This document shows, one piece after another, positions 49,305 through 57,292 of a stretch of DNA of 64,000 bases. Position numbers and translations under genes: made by a program. Origin of the DNA: Streptomyces cinnabarinus (GTDB lineage Bacteria > Actinomycetota > Actinomycetes > Streptomycetales > Streptomycetaceae); assembly GCF_027270315.1 (NCBI RefSeq), contig NZ_CP114413.1:806001-870000 (forward strand). Reading direction: 5' to 3'. Every line of letters starts with the position of its first letter. Within the stretch, counting starts at the first letter, position 1. The notes under the pieces were generated by a model, which was not told the origin of the DNA, ran no database searches, and saw only the letters and a list, made by a program, of their open reading frames with translations.

Positions 49305-51848
49305 GTGATCACCCCCACCCGCACGAGATCCCGCTTCAGAACCGCCCTGCTCGTCGCCGCACTGGGAGTCACCGCCATGGCAGTCACCCTGCCCGCGTCC
49401 GGACCGGCGGCCGCCGCCGACCCGCAGCGCCTCACCGTCGATCTCGCCGCCCCCGAGGGGCCGGTGATGCTCGGCGCCAACGGCGCGCTGTACGGGCTCA
49501 GCGACGACGGGGTGCCGAGCGACGCCGTACTGGAGCCCCTGAAGCTCACCAGCATCTCCCAGAAGCCGGACGGCGGCGCCCAGCATCCCAACGGCGACGC
49601 GCTGACGGTCTCCAGGTCGTTCTTCCGCAACGGCGGCGGCGAGATCAACGTGATGATGCAGGACGTCTACGCGAAGTGGCCGTACGAGAACCTCGGTATC
49701 GACGACTACCTCCCCAGGGTCGACAAGATCGTCAAGGAGATCTCGGCGGACCCGAACAGCGACCGCTTCGTCTACATCCCGTTCAATGAGCCGGACTTCA
49801 TCTGGTACAAGCTCAACGGCTCGGACCAGGCGGAGTACGAGGCCGAGCGGGACCGGTTCCTCGCGCACTGGAAGACGGTGTGCCAGCGGATCCGCGCGAT
49901 CGACCCGGACGCGGTGATAGCCGGGCCCAACGAGACCGGCTACTACCCGCGCTTCCTGCGGGACTTCCTCACCTTCGCCGAGCGCGAGAACGTCCTGCCC
50001 CAGATCATGACCTGGCACGAGCTGAGCTCCGGCTCACTGCGCGACTTCCAGGGCCACTACGACAACTACCGTGCCCTGGAACGCGAGCTGGGCATCGGCC
50101 CGCTGAAGATCAACATCAACGAGTACGCCAACCGCCGCGATCTGTCGGTGCCGGGCCAACTCGTGCAGTGGGTCTCGATGTTCGAGAGGAACAAGGTGTA
50201 CGCCAACCAGGCGTACTGGGACGCCGCCGGGAACATGGACGGCAATGTGGTCCGTTCCAGTATCCCCAACGGCGGCTGGTGGTTCTTCCGTTGGTACGCG
50301 GGCCTGACCGGCGACACCGTACGGGTGACCCCGCCGCAGCCGAACACCATTGACACCCTTCAGGGCCTGGCCGCCCTGGACACCTCCCGGCGTCAGGCGC
50401 AGGTGCTGCTGGGCGGCTCGGCCGGCGACGCGGACGTCGTCGTCCGGCACGTCCCCCGCTCGGTGTTCGGCTGCCAGGTCACCGCGACCGTCGCCGAGGC
50501 GGGCTGGTCGGGGTACGAGGGGCAGCACGCGGCGCCCCGGGTGGTGGCGCGGACGAAGGTGCGGGTGGCCGAGGACGGCTCGGTGACCGTCCCGCTGCGC
50601 GGCCTGCGCAAGATGTCCGCGTACCGGATCGTCCTCACCCCGGGCGGCACCGGCACCCCGGCGGCCGTCGCCACGCCCTGGACGGCGTCGTACGAGGCCG
50701 AGGAGGCGGCGATCACCGACGGCAAGGTCTACACCCAGGGCACGGTGAGCAACGCCAACGGCTACGCGGCCTCCGGGACGAAGGACGTCGGCTCCCTCGA
50801 CCAGGCCGGCAGCAAGGTCGACTTCACGGTGACGGTCCCCCGGGACGGCACCTACGACCTGGCGATCCTCTACGGCAACCAGTCCGGCGTGCCCGCGACG
50901 CAGAAGCTGTCGGTGGACGGCGGCGCCCCGGTCGCGGTGACGTATCCGTCCACCGAGAACTGGACCTACCGCGCCAAGAGGGACGTCACCGTCGAACTGA
51001 CGGCGGGCACCCATCTGTTGACCCTGGCGAAGGGCGACGCGCAGGTCACCCTGGACCGGGTCGACCTGACCGCGCGCTCCGGCCCGCCGGCCGCGTCGTA
51101 CGAGGCCACGCTGGCGGACATCGGCGGCAGGCCGTCGTACGACTATTCCTCGTCGGCCGGGGTGGGGACGGGCGCGCTCGTCCTGCGCCCGGGCGACAAG
51201 GCGGTGTTCGACGTCTACGCGCCGAGGGACGGTTACTACACGGTGGTGTCGCGGGCGTCGGCCGCGGTGCGGCTGGCAGTGCACGGGGAGTCGGTGACGG
51301 CGGCTCCGGGGCGTGCCCTGCGCCTGTACCTCGCGGCGGGCAACAACCGCGTGGCGATGACGGCCCCGCACGCCTCGGTCCGTTCCCTGGACGTGTCGGG
51401 TGACGGCTCGACGACGGGCGTGCTCTCCTACGAGGCCGCGTCGGCGGCTCTCGCGGGCGGCGCCGAGTTGGTCAACTCCTCCTACGCCTCAGCCGGTTCC
51501 TACGTCGGATGGCTCGGCAACGGCGCGTCCAGCACGGCCGCCTTCACGGTGGATGCCCCCGAGGCGGGCCGCTACCTGCTGGTCGTCCACTACGCCCACA
51601 ACGACCGCCGCGACAACGGCCACGCCTACAACACGGACATCATGTCCCGTACGGCGGACATCACGGTGGGCTCCGCCGCGCCGCGCAAGGTGACCTTCAA
51701 GAACACCTGGAGCTGGGACGACTACTGGACGGTCGCCGTCCCCGTGGACCTGGAGTCGGGCGCCAGCAAGGTGACCTTCGGCAACAAGAGCGCCTGGGCG
51801 CCGAACATCGACCGGATCGAGCTGGGCCGCGTCGTCGGCCGGCCGTAG
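49305..51848 (+). CDS. Secreted clan-A-type glycosidase with carbohydrate-binding modules
   Basis: The 847-residue protein has a signal peptide (ALLVAALGVTAMAVTLPASG, cut near AAA at about residue 38), a TIM-barrel domain (about 45-400) and C-terminal CBM35-like beta-sandwiches (about 460-600 and 710-845). Two glutamates stand in the positions expected for a retaining GH clan A enzyme: acid/base E162 in VYIPFNEPDFIWY and nucleophile E273 in ININEYANRRD. I cannot assign the GH family; GH39-like is plausible. GTG 49305 follows GGAGG. As last gene of the LacI-controlled operon it probably releases the oligosaccharide that the ABC transporter imports. Confidence 0.8.
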   Translation: MITPTRTRSRFRTALLVAALGVTAMAVTLPASGPAAAADPQRLTVDLAAPEGPVMLGANGALYGLSDDGVPSDAVLEPLKLTSISQKPDGGAQHPNGDALTVSRSFFRNGGGEINVMMQDVYAKWPYENLGIDDYLPRVDKIVKEISADPNSDRFVYIPFNEPDFIWYKLNGSDQAEYEAERDRFLAHWKTVCQRIRAIDPDAVIAGPNETGYYPRFLRDFLTFAERENVLPQIMTWHELSSGSLRDFQGHYDNYRALERELGIGPLKININEYANRRDLSVPGQLVQWVSMFERNKVYANQAYWDAAGNMDGNVVRSSIPNGGWWFFRWYAGLTGDTVRVTPPQPNTIDTLQGLAALDTSRRQAQVLLGGSAGDADVVVRHVPRSVFGCQVTATVAEAGWSGYEGQHAAPRVVARTKVRVAEDGSVTVPLRGLRKMSAYRIVLTPGGTGTPAAVATPWTASYEAEEAAITDGKVYTQGTVSNANGYAASGTKDVGSLDQAGSKVDFTVTVPRDGTYDLAILYGNQSGVPATQKLSVDGGAPVAVTYPSTENWTYRAKRDVTVELTAGTHLLTLAKGDAQVTLDRVDLTARSGPPAASYEATLADIGGRPSYDYSSSAGVGTGALVLRPGDKAVFDVYAPRDGYYTVVSRASAAVRLAVHGESVTAAPGRALRLYLAAGNNRVAMTAPHASVRSLDVSGDGSTTGVLSYEAASAALAGGAELVNSSYASAGSYVGWLGNGASSTAAFTVDAPEAGRYLLVVHYAHNDRRDNGHAYNTDIMSRTADITVGSAAPRKVTFKNTWSWDDYWTVAVPVDLESGASKVTFGNKSAWAPNIDRIELGRVVGRP

Positions 51849-51859
51849 CCGTCCGGGCG

Positions 51860-51888
51860 GGTGCGCCTGGCTCCGGGCCGGGCGCACC
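51860..51888. terminator. Hairpin between convergent glycosidase and HxlR genes
   Basis: GGTGCGCC (51860-51867) pairs with GGCGCACC (51881-51888) over a 13-base loop, 12 bases after the glycosidase stop. It can end transcription from both the sugar operon and the convergent HxlR gene. Confidence 0.55.
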
Positions 51889-51902
51889 ACCTCGGCGGCC
51901 TC

Positions 51903-52256
51903 CTAGCAGGGCCTCCGCTCCGGCAGATACTTCTTCGCCCAGGTGCCGAGTTCCTTCAGCGCGGGCTCCAGGGCGGCCCCGGCCTCCGTCAGCCGGTACG
52001 AGACCCGCAGCGGCGGCCCCTCGTCGACCTCGCGCAGCACCAGCCCCGCGGCGCCCAGCTCGGTCAGCCGGTCGGAGAGCATGCGTTCGCTGATGCCCGG
52101 GATCGCCCGGCGCAGCTCGGTGAAGTGCGCGGGCTGCCCCACCAGCACGGCCACGATCGGGCCGGTCCACCGCTTCCCGAGCAGCTGGAAGACGCGGCTG
52201 ATGCCGCCGTCCACCTGTTTGCATGCCGATGCGTCGTGCATCTCCTCTACCGCCAT
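51903..52256 (-). CDS. HxlR family winged-helix transcriptional regulator
   Basis: The 117-residue protein has a HxlR-type winged helix: LLGKRWTGPIVAVLVGQPAH, FTELRRAIPGISERMLSDRL and RVSYRLTEAGAALEPALKEL. A Cys near the N-terminus (ASACKQVDGG) is typical of redox- or aldehyde-sensing members. It diverges from the azoreductase gene with about 105 bases between, so it likely controls that gene. Only the first 117 codons after ATG 52256 are family sequence; the longer open frame upstream is not coding. Confidence 0.88.
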   Translation of the reverse strand: MAVEEMHDASACKQVDGGISRVFQLLGKRWTGPIVAVLVGQPAHFTELRRAIPGISERMLSDRLTELGAAGLVLREVDEGPPLRVSYRLTEAGAALEPALKELGTWAKKYLPERRPC

Positions 52257-52320
52257 ACCCCAAGGGTACCTGCGCCGCCCCCAGGGGATGAAAAAAAGTA
52301 AGTCCATGTGGTATCCATAG

Positions 52321-52337
52321 TTGAGTACGTATTTCAA
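52321..52337. promoter_or_regulatory. Imperfect palindrome in the HxlR/azoreductase divergent region
   Basis: TTGAGTACGTATTTCAA (52321-52337) is an imperfect inverted repeat centred on TACGTA, in the AT-rich region between the HxlR and azoreductase genes. Its size and position fit an HxlR operator. Confidence 0.4.
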
Positions 52338-52361
52338 GCAGCTCACTCTTTGGAGACCCCC

Positions 52362-53012
52362 ATGGCCACCCTTCTGCACATCGACTCCTCCGTGTTCCCC
52401 GCCGCGGGCTCCTCCTCGCGGGCCGTGACCGAGGCGTTCCGGGCCGCCTGGCAGGAGCAGCACCCCGAGGGCACGGTGATCTACCGCGATCTGTCCGCGG
52501 ACCCGGTGCCGCACCTCACCGCCGACGCCCACACGGCCGGGTTCGCCGATCCCGCGGACCACACGCCCGAGCAGTCGGCCGCCTTCACCGCGCGCCTGCG
52601 GCTGATCGAGGAGTTTGAGGGCGCGGACGCCGTGCTGATCGGCGCGCCGATGTACAACTTCACGATCCCGTCCACGCTCAAGGCGTGGCTCGACAATGTG
52701 ATCCTCTTCGGGCGCACAGCGGGCGAGACCCCTTCCGCCAAGGGCACCCCCATCACCGTCGTGGCCAGCCGCGGCGGCTCCTACGCGCCGGGCACGCCGC
52801 GGGAGGGCTTCGAGTACGTGCAGAACTACCTGCGCGCGGTCTTCGCCGACTCGATGGGGCTCGACCTCGACTTCATCGTGCCGGAGCTGACCATGGCCCC
52901 GCACAACCCGGCCATGACCGAGCTGATCCCGCTCTTCGAGTCCTCCCGTGAGCAGGCCCTCCAGGCGGCCGACACCAAGGCGAAGAGCCTGGCCGAGCGC
53001 CTCGCCGCCTGA
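52362..53012 (+). CDS. FMN-dependent NADH-azoreductase (flavodoxin-fold quinone reductase)
   Basis: The 216-residue flavodoxin-like protein has LLHIDSSVFPAAGSSSRAVT (FMN phosphate loop), IGAPMYNFTIPSTLKAWLDN (FMN-ring loop with MYNF) and VVASRGGSYAPGTPREGFEY. This is the AzoR layout, a dimeric reductase of quinones and azo dyes that uses NADH. ATG 52362 follows TTGGAGA. The divergent HxlR gene is the probable regulator, a common pair for quinone-stress response. Confidence 0.92.
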   Translation: MATLLHIDSSVFPAAGSSSRAVTEAFRAAWQEQHPEGTVIYRDLSADPVPHLTADAHTAGFADPADHTPEQSAAFTARLRLIEEFEGADAVLIGAPMYNFTIPSTLKAWLDNVILFGRTAGETPSAKGTPITVVASRGGSYAPGTPREGFEYVQNYLRAVFADSMGLDLDFIVPELTMAPHNPAMTELIPLFESSREQALQAADTKAKSLAERLAA

Positions 53013-53034
53013 CAGGGAACCCGGGGCTGGTGGC

Positions 53035-54651
53035 TCAGTGGCCGCGGAAGGCCTCCTCCAGCCACCAGCTCCCCCGCTCGGCCACCACCTTGGCATCGAC
53101 TAGCAGCGGTGCCGTGCGCGGTCCCGCGAGCCAGTCCGCCACCGCCTTGAGATCGGCTCGCGTGCGCACGGTCACCGCCTCGAAGCCGTACCCGCGGGCC
53201 ACGGCGGCGATGTCCGTCTCGGGGAAGCGGACGATGTCGAGCGGGTGCCCGCCGAAATGGTGGACCTCCGCCCCATAGGCATCGTCGTTGTAGACCACGA
53301 CCACCATCGGCAGGCCGAGGCGACGGACCGTGTCCAGTTCCGCCGCCCCCATCAGCGCCCCGCCGTCCCCCAGGGCCGCCACCGGCAGGCGGTCCGGGCG
53401 GGCCAGGGCCGCGCCGATCGCGGTCGCCAGGCCCAGCCCGATCGACTGGAACGCCTGGGTGAAGCACAGGCCCTGTTCGTCCGGGACCGAGAGGTACATG
53501 GTCGGGTAGCCCATGAAGTTGCCGGAGTCGACCGCCACGACGCGCTCGGCGGGCAGCAGATCGTCGAGCGCGACGCTCAGCGTGCGGGGGTCGATCCGCT
53601 CCCGGGTGCTCGTGTCCTCGTACGGCACGTCCCGCCAGCGCACCCGGGCGGCCAGGGCCTCGGCGTTCCCGGGGGTGCGGTAGCCCTCCCGTCCGCCACC
53701 GCTCGCCGCCTCCAGAACCCGCCTCGCGGTGAGCTCCACATCGCCCATCACGTCCCCGAGCGCGGACGGATCGTCGTCGACCCGTACGACCGTCGTCCCG
53801 GGCCTGATCAGGCGGCCGTGCCGGGTCGTCCACGCGGTGAGGGAGCAGCCCCACGCCACGATCGTGTCGGCGCCGGTGATCAGCTCGGCGGCGAGCGGCG
53901 AGGAGAAGCCGCCGGCGACGTCCAGCGTCCAGGGACCGCCGCGGAACAGGCCCCGCGCCACGGCCGACGTGGCCAGCAGTGCCCCGCAGTGCTCGGCAAG
54001 GGCTTCGAGGGCGTCCCGCGCACCGGGCGAGCGCGCTCCGCGTCCGGCCACGAACACCGGCCGCCGGGAACCGTCGAGCACCTGCGTGAGGGCTTCGACA
54101 TCGGCCGCCGAAGGTTCAACCGCCGCCCTCGGCAGTGGCCACAGGGCCTGCGCCAGCGTGTCGGCCGGGACGTCCGAAGTCTGCGTCTCCAAGGGCAGGT
54201 TGAGCAGCACGGTTCGCCGCTCGTGCAGGGCACGCCGTACCGCCTCGCACGCCTGTCCCACCGCGTCCTCCGGTGCGGCGACCCGCATCGGGACCGCGCC
54301 CACGGCCCGCCCCAACGCCTCCTGGTCCACATGGAAGTTGGACCGCGGCTCCATCACCTCGGCCGCCGCGACGACCAGCGGGGTACCGCTCTTGGCGGCC
54401 TCCGTGATCCCGGTCAGGGCGTTTGTCAGACCGGGGCCCTGATGCACGCTGAGCACCGTCACGGTGCCGCTCGTCCGTGCGTAGGCGTCGGCCATCGTCG
54501 CCGCGCCGCCCTCGTGCCGGGCGGCCACGAACCGCGCGCCCGCCGCCACCATCGCGTTGGTCAGATGGAAGTTCCCCGATCCGACCACCCCGAAGACCTG
54601 CGCGACGCCGGCTCCCACCAGCGCCCGTCCGACCGCCTCGGCGACCTTCAT
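53035..54651 (-). CDS. Thiamine diphosphate-binding enzyme (acetolactate synthase-like)
   Basis: The 538-residue protein has the three-domain layout of ThDP decarboxylase/carboligases. The N-terminal domain carries the activating Glu in VAARHEGGAATMADAYAR, the middle domain RPVFVAGRGARSPGA, and the C-terminal domain the ThDP/Mg motif ALGDGGALMGAAELDTVRRL with YNDDAYG. All look intact. It resembles the acetolactate synthase large-subunit group without a regulatory subunit, so it may act on another 2-oxo acid. The ATG is coupled to the cyclase stop by a one-base overlap (TGATGA). Confidence 0.88.
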   Translation of the reverse strand: MKVAEAVGRALVGAGVAQVFGVVGSGNFHLTNAMVAAGARFVAARHEGGAATMADAYARTSGTVTVLSVHQGPGLTNALTGITEAAKSGTPLVVAAAEVMEPRSNFHVDQEALGRAVGAVPMRVAAPEDAVGQACEAVRRALHERRTVLLNLPLETQTSDVPADTLAQALWPLPRAAVEPSAADVEALTQVLDGSRRPVFVAGRGARSPGARDALEALAEHCGALLATSAVARGLFRGGPWTLDVAGGFSSPLAAELITGADTIVAWGCSLTAWTTRHGRLIRPGTTVVRVDDDPSALGDVMGDVELTARRVLEAASGGGREGYRTPGNAEALAARVRWRDVPYEDTSTRERIDPRTLSVALDDLLPAERVVAVDSGNFMGYPTMYLSVPDEQGLCFTQAFQSIGLGLATAIGAALARPDRLPVAALGDGGALMGAAELDTVRRLGLPMVVVVYNDDAYGAEVHHFGGHPLDIVRFPETDIAAVARGYGFEAVTVRTRADLKAVADWLAGPRTAPLLVDAKVVAERGSWWLEEAFRGH

Positions 54652-55433
54652 CAGCGCTCCACCAGCGCCAGCACCCGCGCGGGTGATCCGGACCCGGTGA
54701 CGATGGGCAGCGGTCCAGCGAGCACGACGGCGCCCGTCGGCGGCAGCAGCGCCAGGTTCTGGAGCTGGGTCAGCCCGTACTTGTCGTTGCCCATCAGATA
54801 GGAGTGGCAGGGGAAGGCCGGTTCGAAGGAGTGCCCGCGCCCGGCGTCCGTCCCCACGGTCTCCACCCCCAGCCCGATCACCGCGGACTCCTCGGCCAGC
54901 CAGCGCGCGCACTGCGGGGACAGACCGGGTGTGTGCGGGCCGTTCTCGTCCGCGTTCAGGAACTCCTCCTGCGACTGGGCTCGTTCGTCCCATCCGGTGC
55001 GCAGCAGCAGCCAACCGCCGTCGGGCAGGGGGCCGTTGTCCCCCTCCCACGCCTTGACATGGTCGACTTCGAGCAGGAAGTCGGGGTCCCGCTCCGCCTC
55101 GGCGCTGAAGTCCAGTACGGCGGCCGGGGCGATGAGGCGGCGGACGGGCACCGAGGCCACGTCGTCGAGGTCCCGGCCGGTCACCCAGTGGTTCGGGGCG
55201 TCGAAGTGGGTGCCGGTGTGTTCGCCGGTACGGAAGTTGTTCCAGTACCAGGCCGGCCCCCGGCCGTCGTAGCGGCTGATCTGCTGGAGCTCGAAGGCCG
55301 CCGTCTGCCCGAACTCGGACGGCAGCTGGATCAGCGGGGTCGCCGCCGACAGCGGCGCGGTCAGGTCGACGACCTCGATCGCCCCCTCGCGCAGCGCGGA
55401 CACCAGTGACGCGAGGACGGACGGTTCGGGCAT
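54651..55433 (-). CDS. Cyclase family protein (kynurenine formamidase-like metal hydrolase)
   Basis: The 260-residue protein has the cyclase-family metal site EHTGTHFDAPNHW (HxGTHxDxPxH), with further conserved Asp/His residues and VIGLGVETVGTDAGRG near the C-terminus. Family members include kynurenine formamidase (KynB) and isatin hydrolase. It is first in a two-gene operon with the ThDP enzyme, so the pair may open and process a cyclic or amide substrate (inference). Confidence 0.85.
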   Translation of the reverse strand: MPEPSVLASLVSALREGAIEVVDLTAPLSAATPLIQLPSEFGQTAAFELQQISRYDGRGPAWYWNNFRTGEHTGTHFDAPNHWVTGRDLDDVASVPVRRLIAPAAVLDFSAEAERDPDFLLEVDHVKAWEGDNGPLPDGGWLLLRTGWDERAQSQEEFLNADENGPHTPGLSPQCARWLAEESAVIGLGVETVGTDAGRGHSFEPAFPCHSYLMGNDKYGLTQLQNLALLPPTGAVVLAGPLPIVTGSGSPARVLALVER

Positions 55434-55536
55434 GGGGGCCTCCAGACGCCTCCGGACAGCACGCGGAACTCCCAGGATGGATCGATTCCGTGGTATTCAC
55501 CATGTGGCGGCGGCGATCGGCCGATGGGGGAAACCG

Positions 55537-56052
55537 GTGATCGGAAGACGTACGGCCGTGACGGCGGCGCTGGGCCTCGCGGCCCTGACCGGCTGCGCCT
55601 CCGACGGCGGAGACGGTCCGGCGAAGGCCCCCACGGCGACGGCCTCCCGCATGCCTGCTCCGGCCACGAGCGCCCCCTCGTCGTCCGCGCCCCCGACTCC
55701 CGTCCCCACCACGGGCCGCTCCGACGCCAAGCTCGTCGTCATGACCGTCACCGGCGGCTTCGCGGGCGTGCACCGGACGGTGATCCTGCGTGCCGACGGC
55801 ACCGTGTACACCAGCGACAAGGGCGAGCCGACCGTCCGGCGCACCACCGAGGCCCAGTTCACCGAACTGCGCACCCTGCTCGGCGATCCGGCGCTCGCCG
55901 AAGTCCCCGGCCTCACCGTGGACATGGACGCGCGGGACATGTTCCAGTACACGCTGCGCATCGACGGCCGCACGGTCGTCACCGACCGCACCGTCACGGA
56001 GCCCGCCCTGGACCGGCTCATCGACGCGCTCGCCGAATGGCTGCCGAAATAG
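55537..56052 (+). CDS. Lipoprotein, possibly emfourin-like protease inhibitor
   Basis: The 171-residue protein has a lipoprotein signal (TAVTAALGLAALTGCASDG, Cys near residue 19), a Pro/Thr/Ser-rich linker and a compact C-terminal domain. The domain pattern, VVMTVTGGFAGVHRTVILRA then MFQYTLRIDGRTVVTDRTVT and ALDRLIDALAEWLP, resembles emfourin-type inhibitors of M4 metalloproteases. This match is by memory of the pattern and is not certain. No M4 protease gene is in the window. GTG 55537 is chosen because it follows TGGGGGA and gives a proper signal; an ATG at 55432 is possible. Confidence 0.5.
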   Translation: MIGRRTAVTAALGLAALTGCASDGGDGPAKAPTATASRMPAPATSAPSSSAPPTPVPTTGRSDAKLVVMTVTGGFAGVHRTVILRADGTVYTSDKGEPTVRRTTEAQFTELRTLLGDPALAEVPGLTVDMDARDMFQYTLRIDGRTVVTDRTVTEPALDRLIDALAEWLPK

Positions 56053-56126
56053 CCGCCTGACCTGGCGCGCAACCGAACCGTCGCGCCCGCCGTCTCAGTC
56101 ACCGAGACGAACACGAGGAGGACCCC

Positions 56127-56648
56127 ATGGCCATGGTCGGCCTGTTCTGGATCACCGAGGACTCGGTGTACATCGGTGCCGAGCCCGCGGGCACGGCGGC
56201 CGGAGTCCGGCTGTCCAAGGACGGTGTCGAGACCCTGGGGATCGAGCACACCGGCACCTGGAGCTGGGACGAGGTGCGGCGGATCGAGGTCGCCGACGTG
56301 GCCGTACGGCCCGCCTCCCGGCGCTGGGTCTCGCAGGCCTTCGACGCCGCGGTCGTCGCGCTGACCGGCGACGGGGAGCTGCCGCCCGCCTTCACCGTGC
56401 GGATCGACACCGCGGAGGAGCCGGGCGAGCCGGTCGAGGTGAGCGTGCTGAGCGCCGTCGCCGGTGGCATCTACGGCCCGGTGGAGTACGAGCTCTCCCG
56501 CACCCTCCTCAACCGGCTCGTCGACGGCCGCACTCCTGTCGACGAGCTGCTCCTGTGGCACCGTGACCGTGCCGGTGCCGCGGCTCCCGGCCGCGAGGAG
56601 CGGGAGGCGCTGATGCTGAAGTGGATCGGCGACAGCGACCCGTCATGA
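56127..56648 (+). CDS. Protein of unknown function
   Basis: The 173-residue soluble protein begins MAMVGLFWITEDSVYIGAEP and is beta-rich, with an acidic middle and a helix-rich end (YELSRTLLNRLVDGRT, REEREALMLKWIGDSDPS). The opening resembles a PH-like domain used by uncharacterised actinobacterial proteins. No catalytic motif is evident. ATG 56127 follows GAGGAGG. It lies 74 bases after the lipoprotein gene on the same strand, so they may be co-transcribed. Its 3' end overlaps the TetR gene by six bases. Confidence 0.55.
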   Translation: MAMVGLFWITEDSVYIGAEPAGTAAGVRLSKDGVETLGIEHTGTWSWDEVRRIEVADVAVRPASRRWVSQAFDAAVVALTGDGELPPAFTVRIDTAEEPGEPVEVSVLSAVAGGIYGPVEYELSRTLLNRLVDGRTPVDELLLWHRDRAGAAAPGREEREALMLKWIGDSDPS

Positions 56649-57254
56649 CCCCTCGGGCCCTTCAGGGTCCACCAGATGGGCGATGTGGGCGGTGACCGTG
56701 TCCAGGACCCCCGCCCACGCCTCCTCGTCGCCCAGGACCAGGTAGTTGAGGGTCAACCCGTCCGTCATGGCGGCCAGATAGCGCGCCAGCACCGGTACGG
56801 GCACCTTCAGCCGCAGCCCCATGGCGGGGCGCAGGTCCTCGATGAGTTCGGCATAGGTGTCGCGGTACAGCTCGTGCTGGCGTCGGGCGAGATGCTCGAA
56901 CCCTGGCTGGCGCAGGGCGTACTGGGTGAGTTCGTAGGTGAGCATGTGCTCGTCGGGGTGGGCGCGGACGTGGTCCCAGTAGGCCTGGAGTCCGGCGCCG
57001 ACGGTCTCCTGGAGGGTGGCCCGCGGCCGGAGGGCGTCCTTCACCAGGGTGACGTAGTGGTCGGTGATGGTGGTGATGACGGACTCGATCAGGGCCTGCT
57101 TGGAGTCGAAGCAGTAGTGGAAGACGCTGAGGGACACGCCGGCCTCGGCGGCGATGGACCGGGTCGTCGTCCTGGCGACGCCGTCCCGGGCCATCGCCCT
57201 GATCGCCGCTTCCGTCAGCTGCTGACGCCGTTCTGCCGACGGCCTGCGTGCCAT
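56643..57254 (-). CDS. TetR family transcriptional regulator
   Basis: The 203-residue protein has a TetR HTH (about residues 8-55: LTEAAIRAMARDGVARTTTR, SIAAEAGVSLSVFHYCFDSK) and a C-terminal ligand domain of the TetR_C type (YWDHVRAHPDEHMLTYELTQ, LAAMTDGLTLNYLVLGDEEA). The next gene on the same strand side is a secreted dipeptidase-like gene starting at 59350, whose stop is 38 bases upstream of this gene. The target is unknown. Confidence 0.9.
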   Translation of the reverse strand: MARRPSAERRQQLTEAAIRAMARDGVARTTTRSIAAEAGVSLSVFHYCFDSKQALIESVITTITDHYVTLVKDALRPRATLQETVGAGLQAYWDHVRAHPDEHMLTYELTQYALRQPGFEHLARRQHELYRDTYAELIEDLRPAMGLRLKVPVPVLARYLAAMTDGLTLNYLVLGDEEAWAGVLDTVTAHIAHLVDPEGPEGS

Positions 57255-57292
57255 GTGCGTGTCCCTCGAGTCCCTCGTGTGCGTACCGGCGC

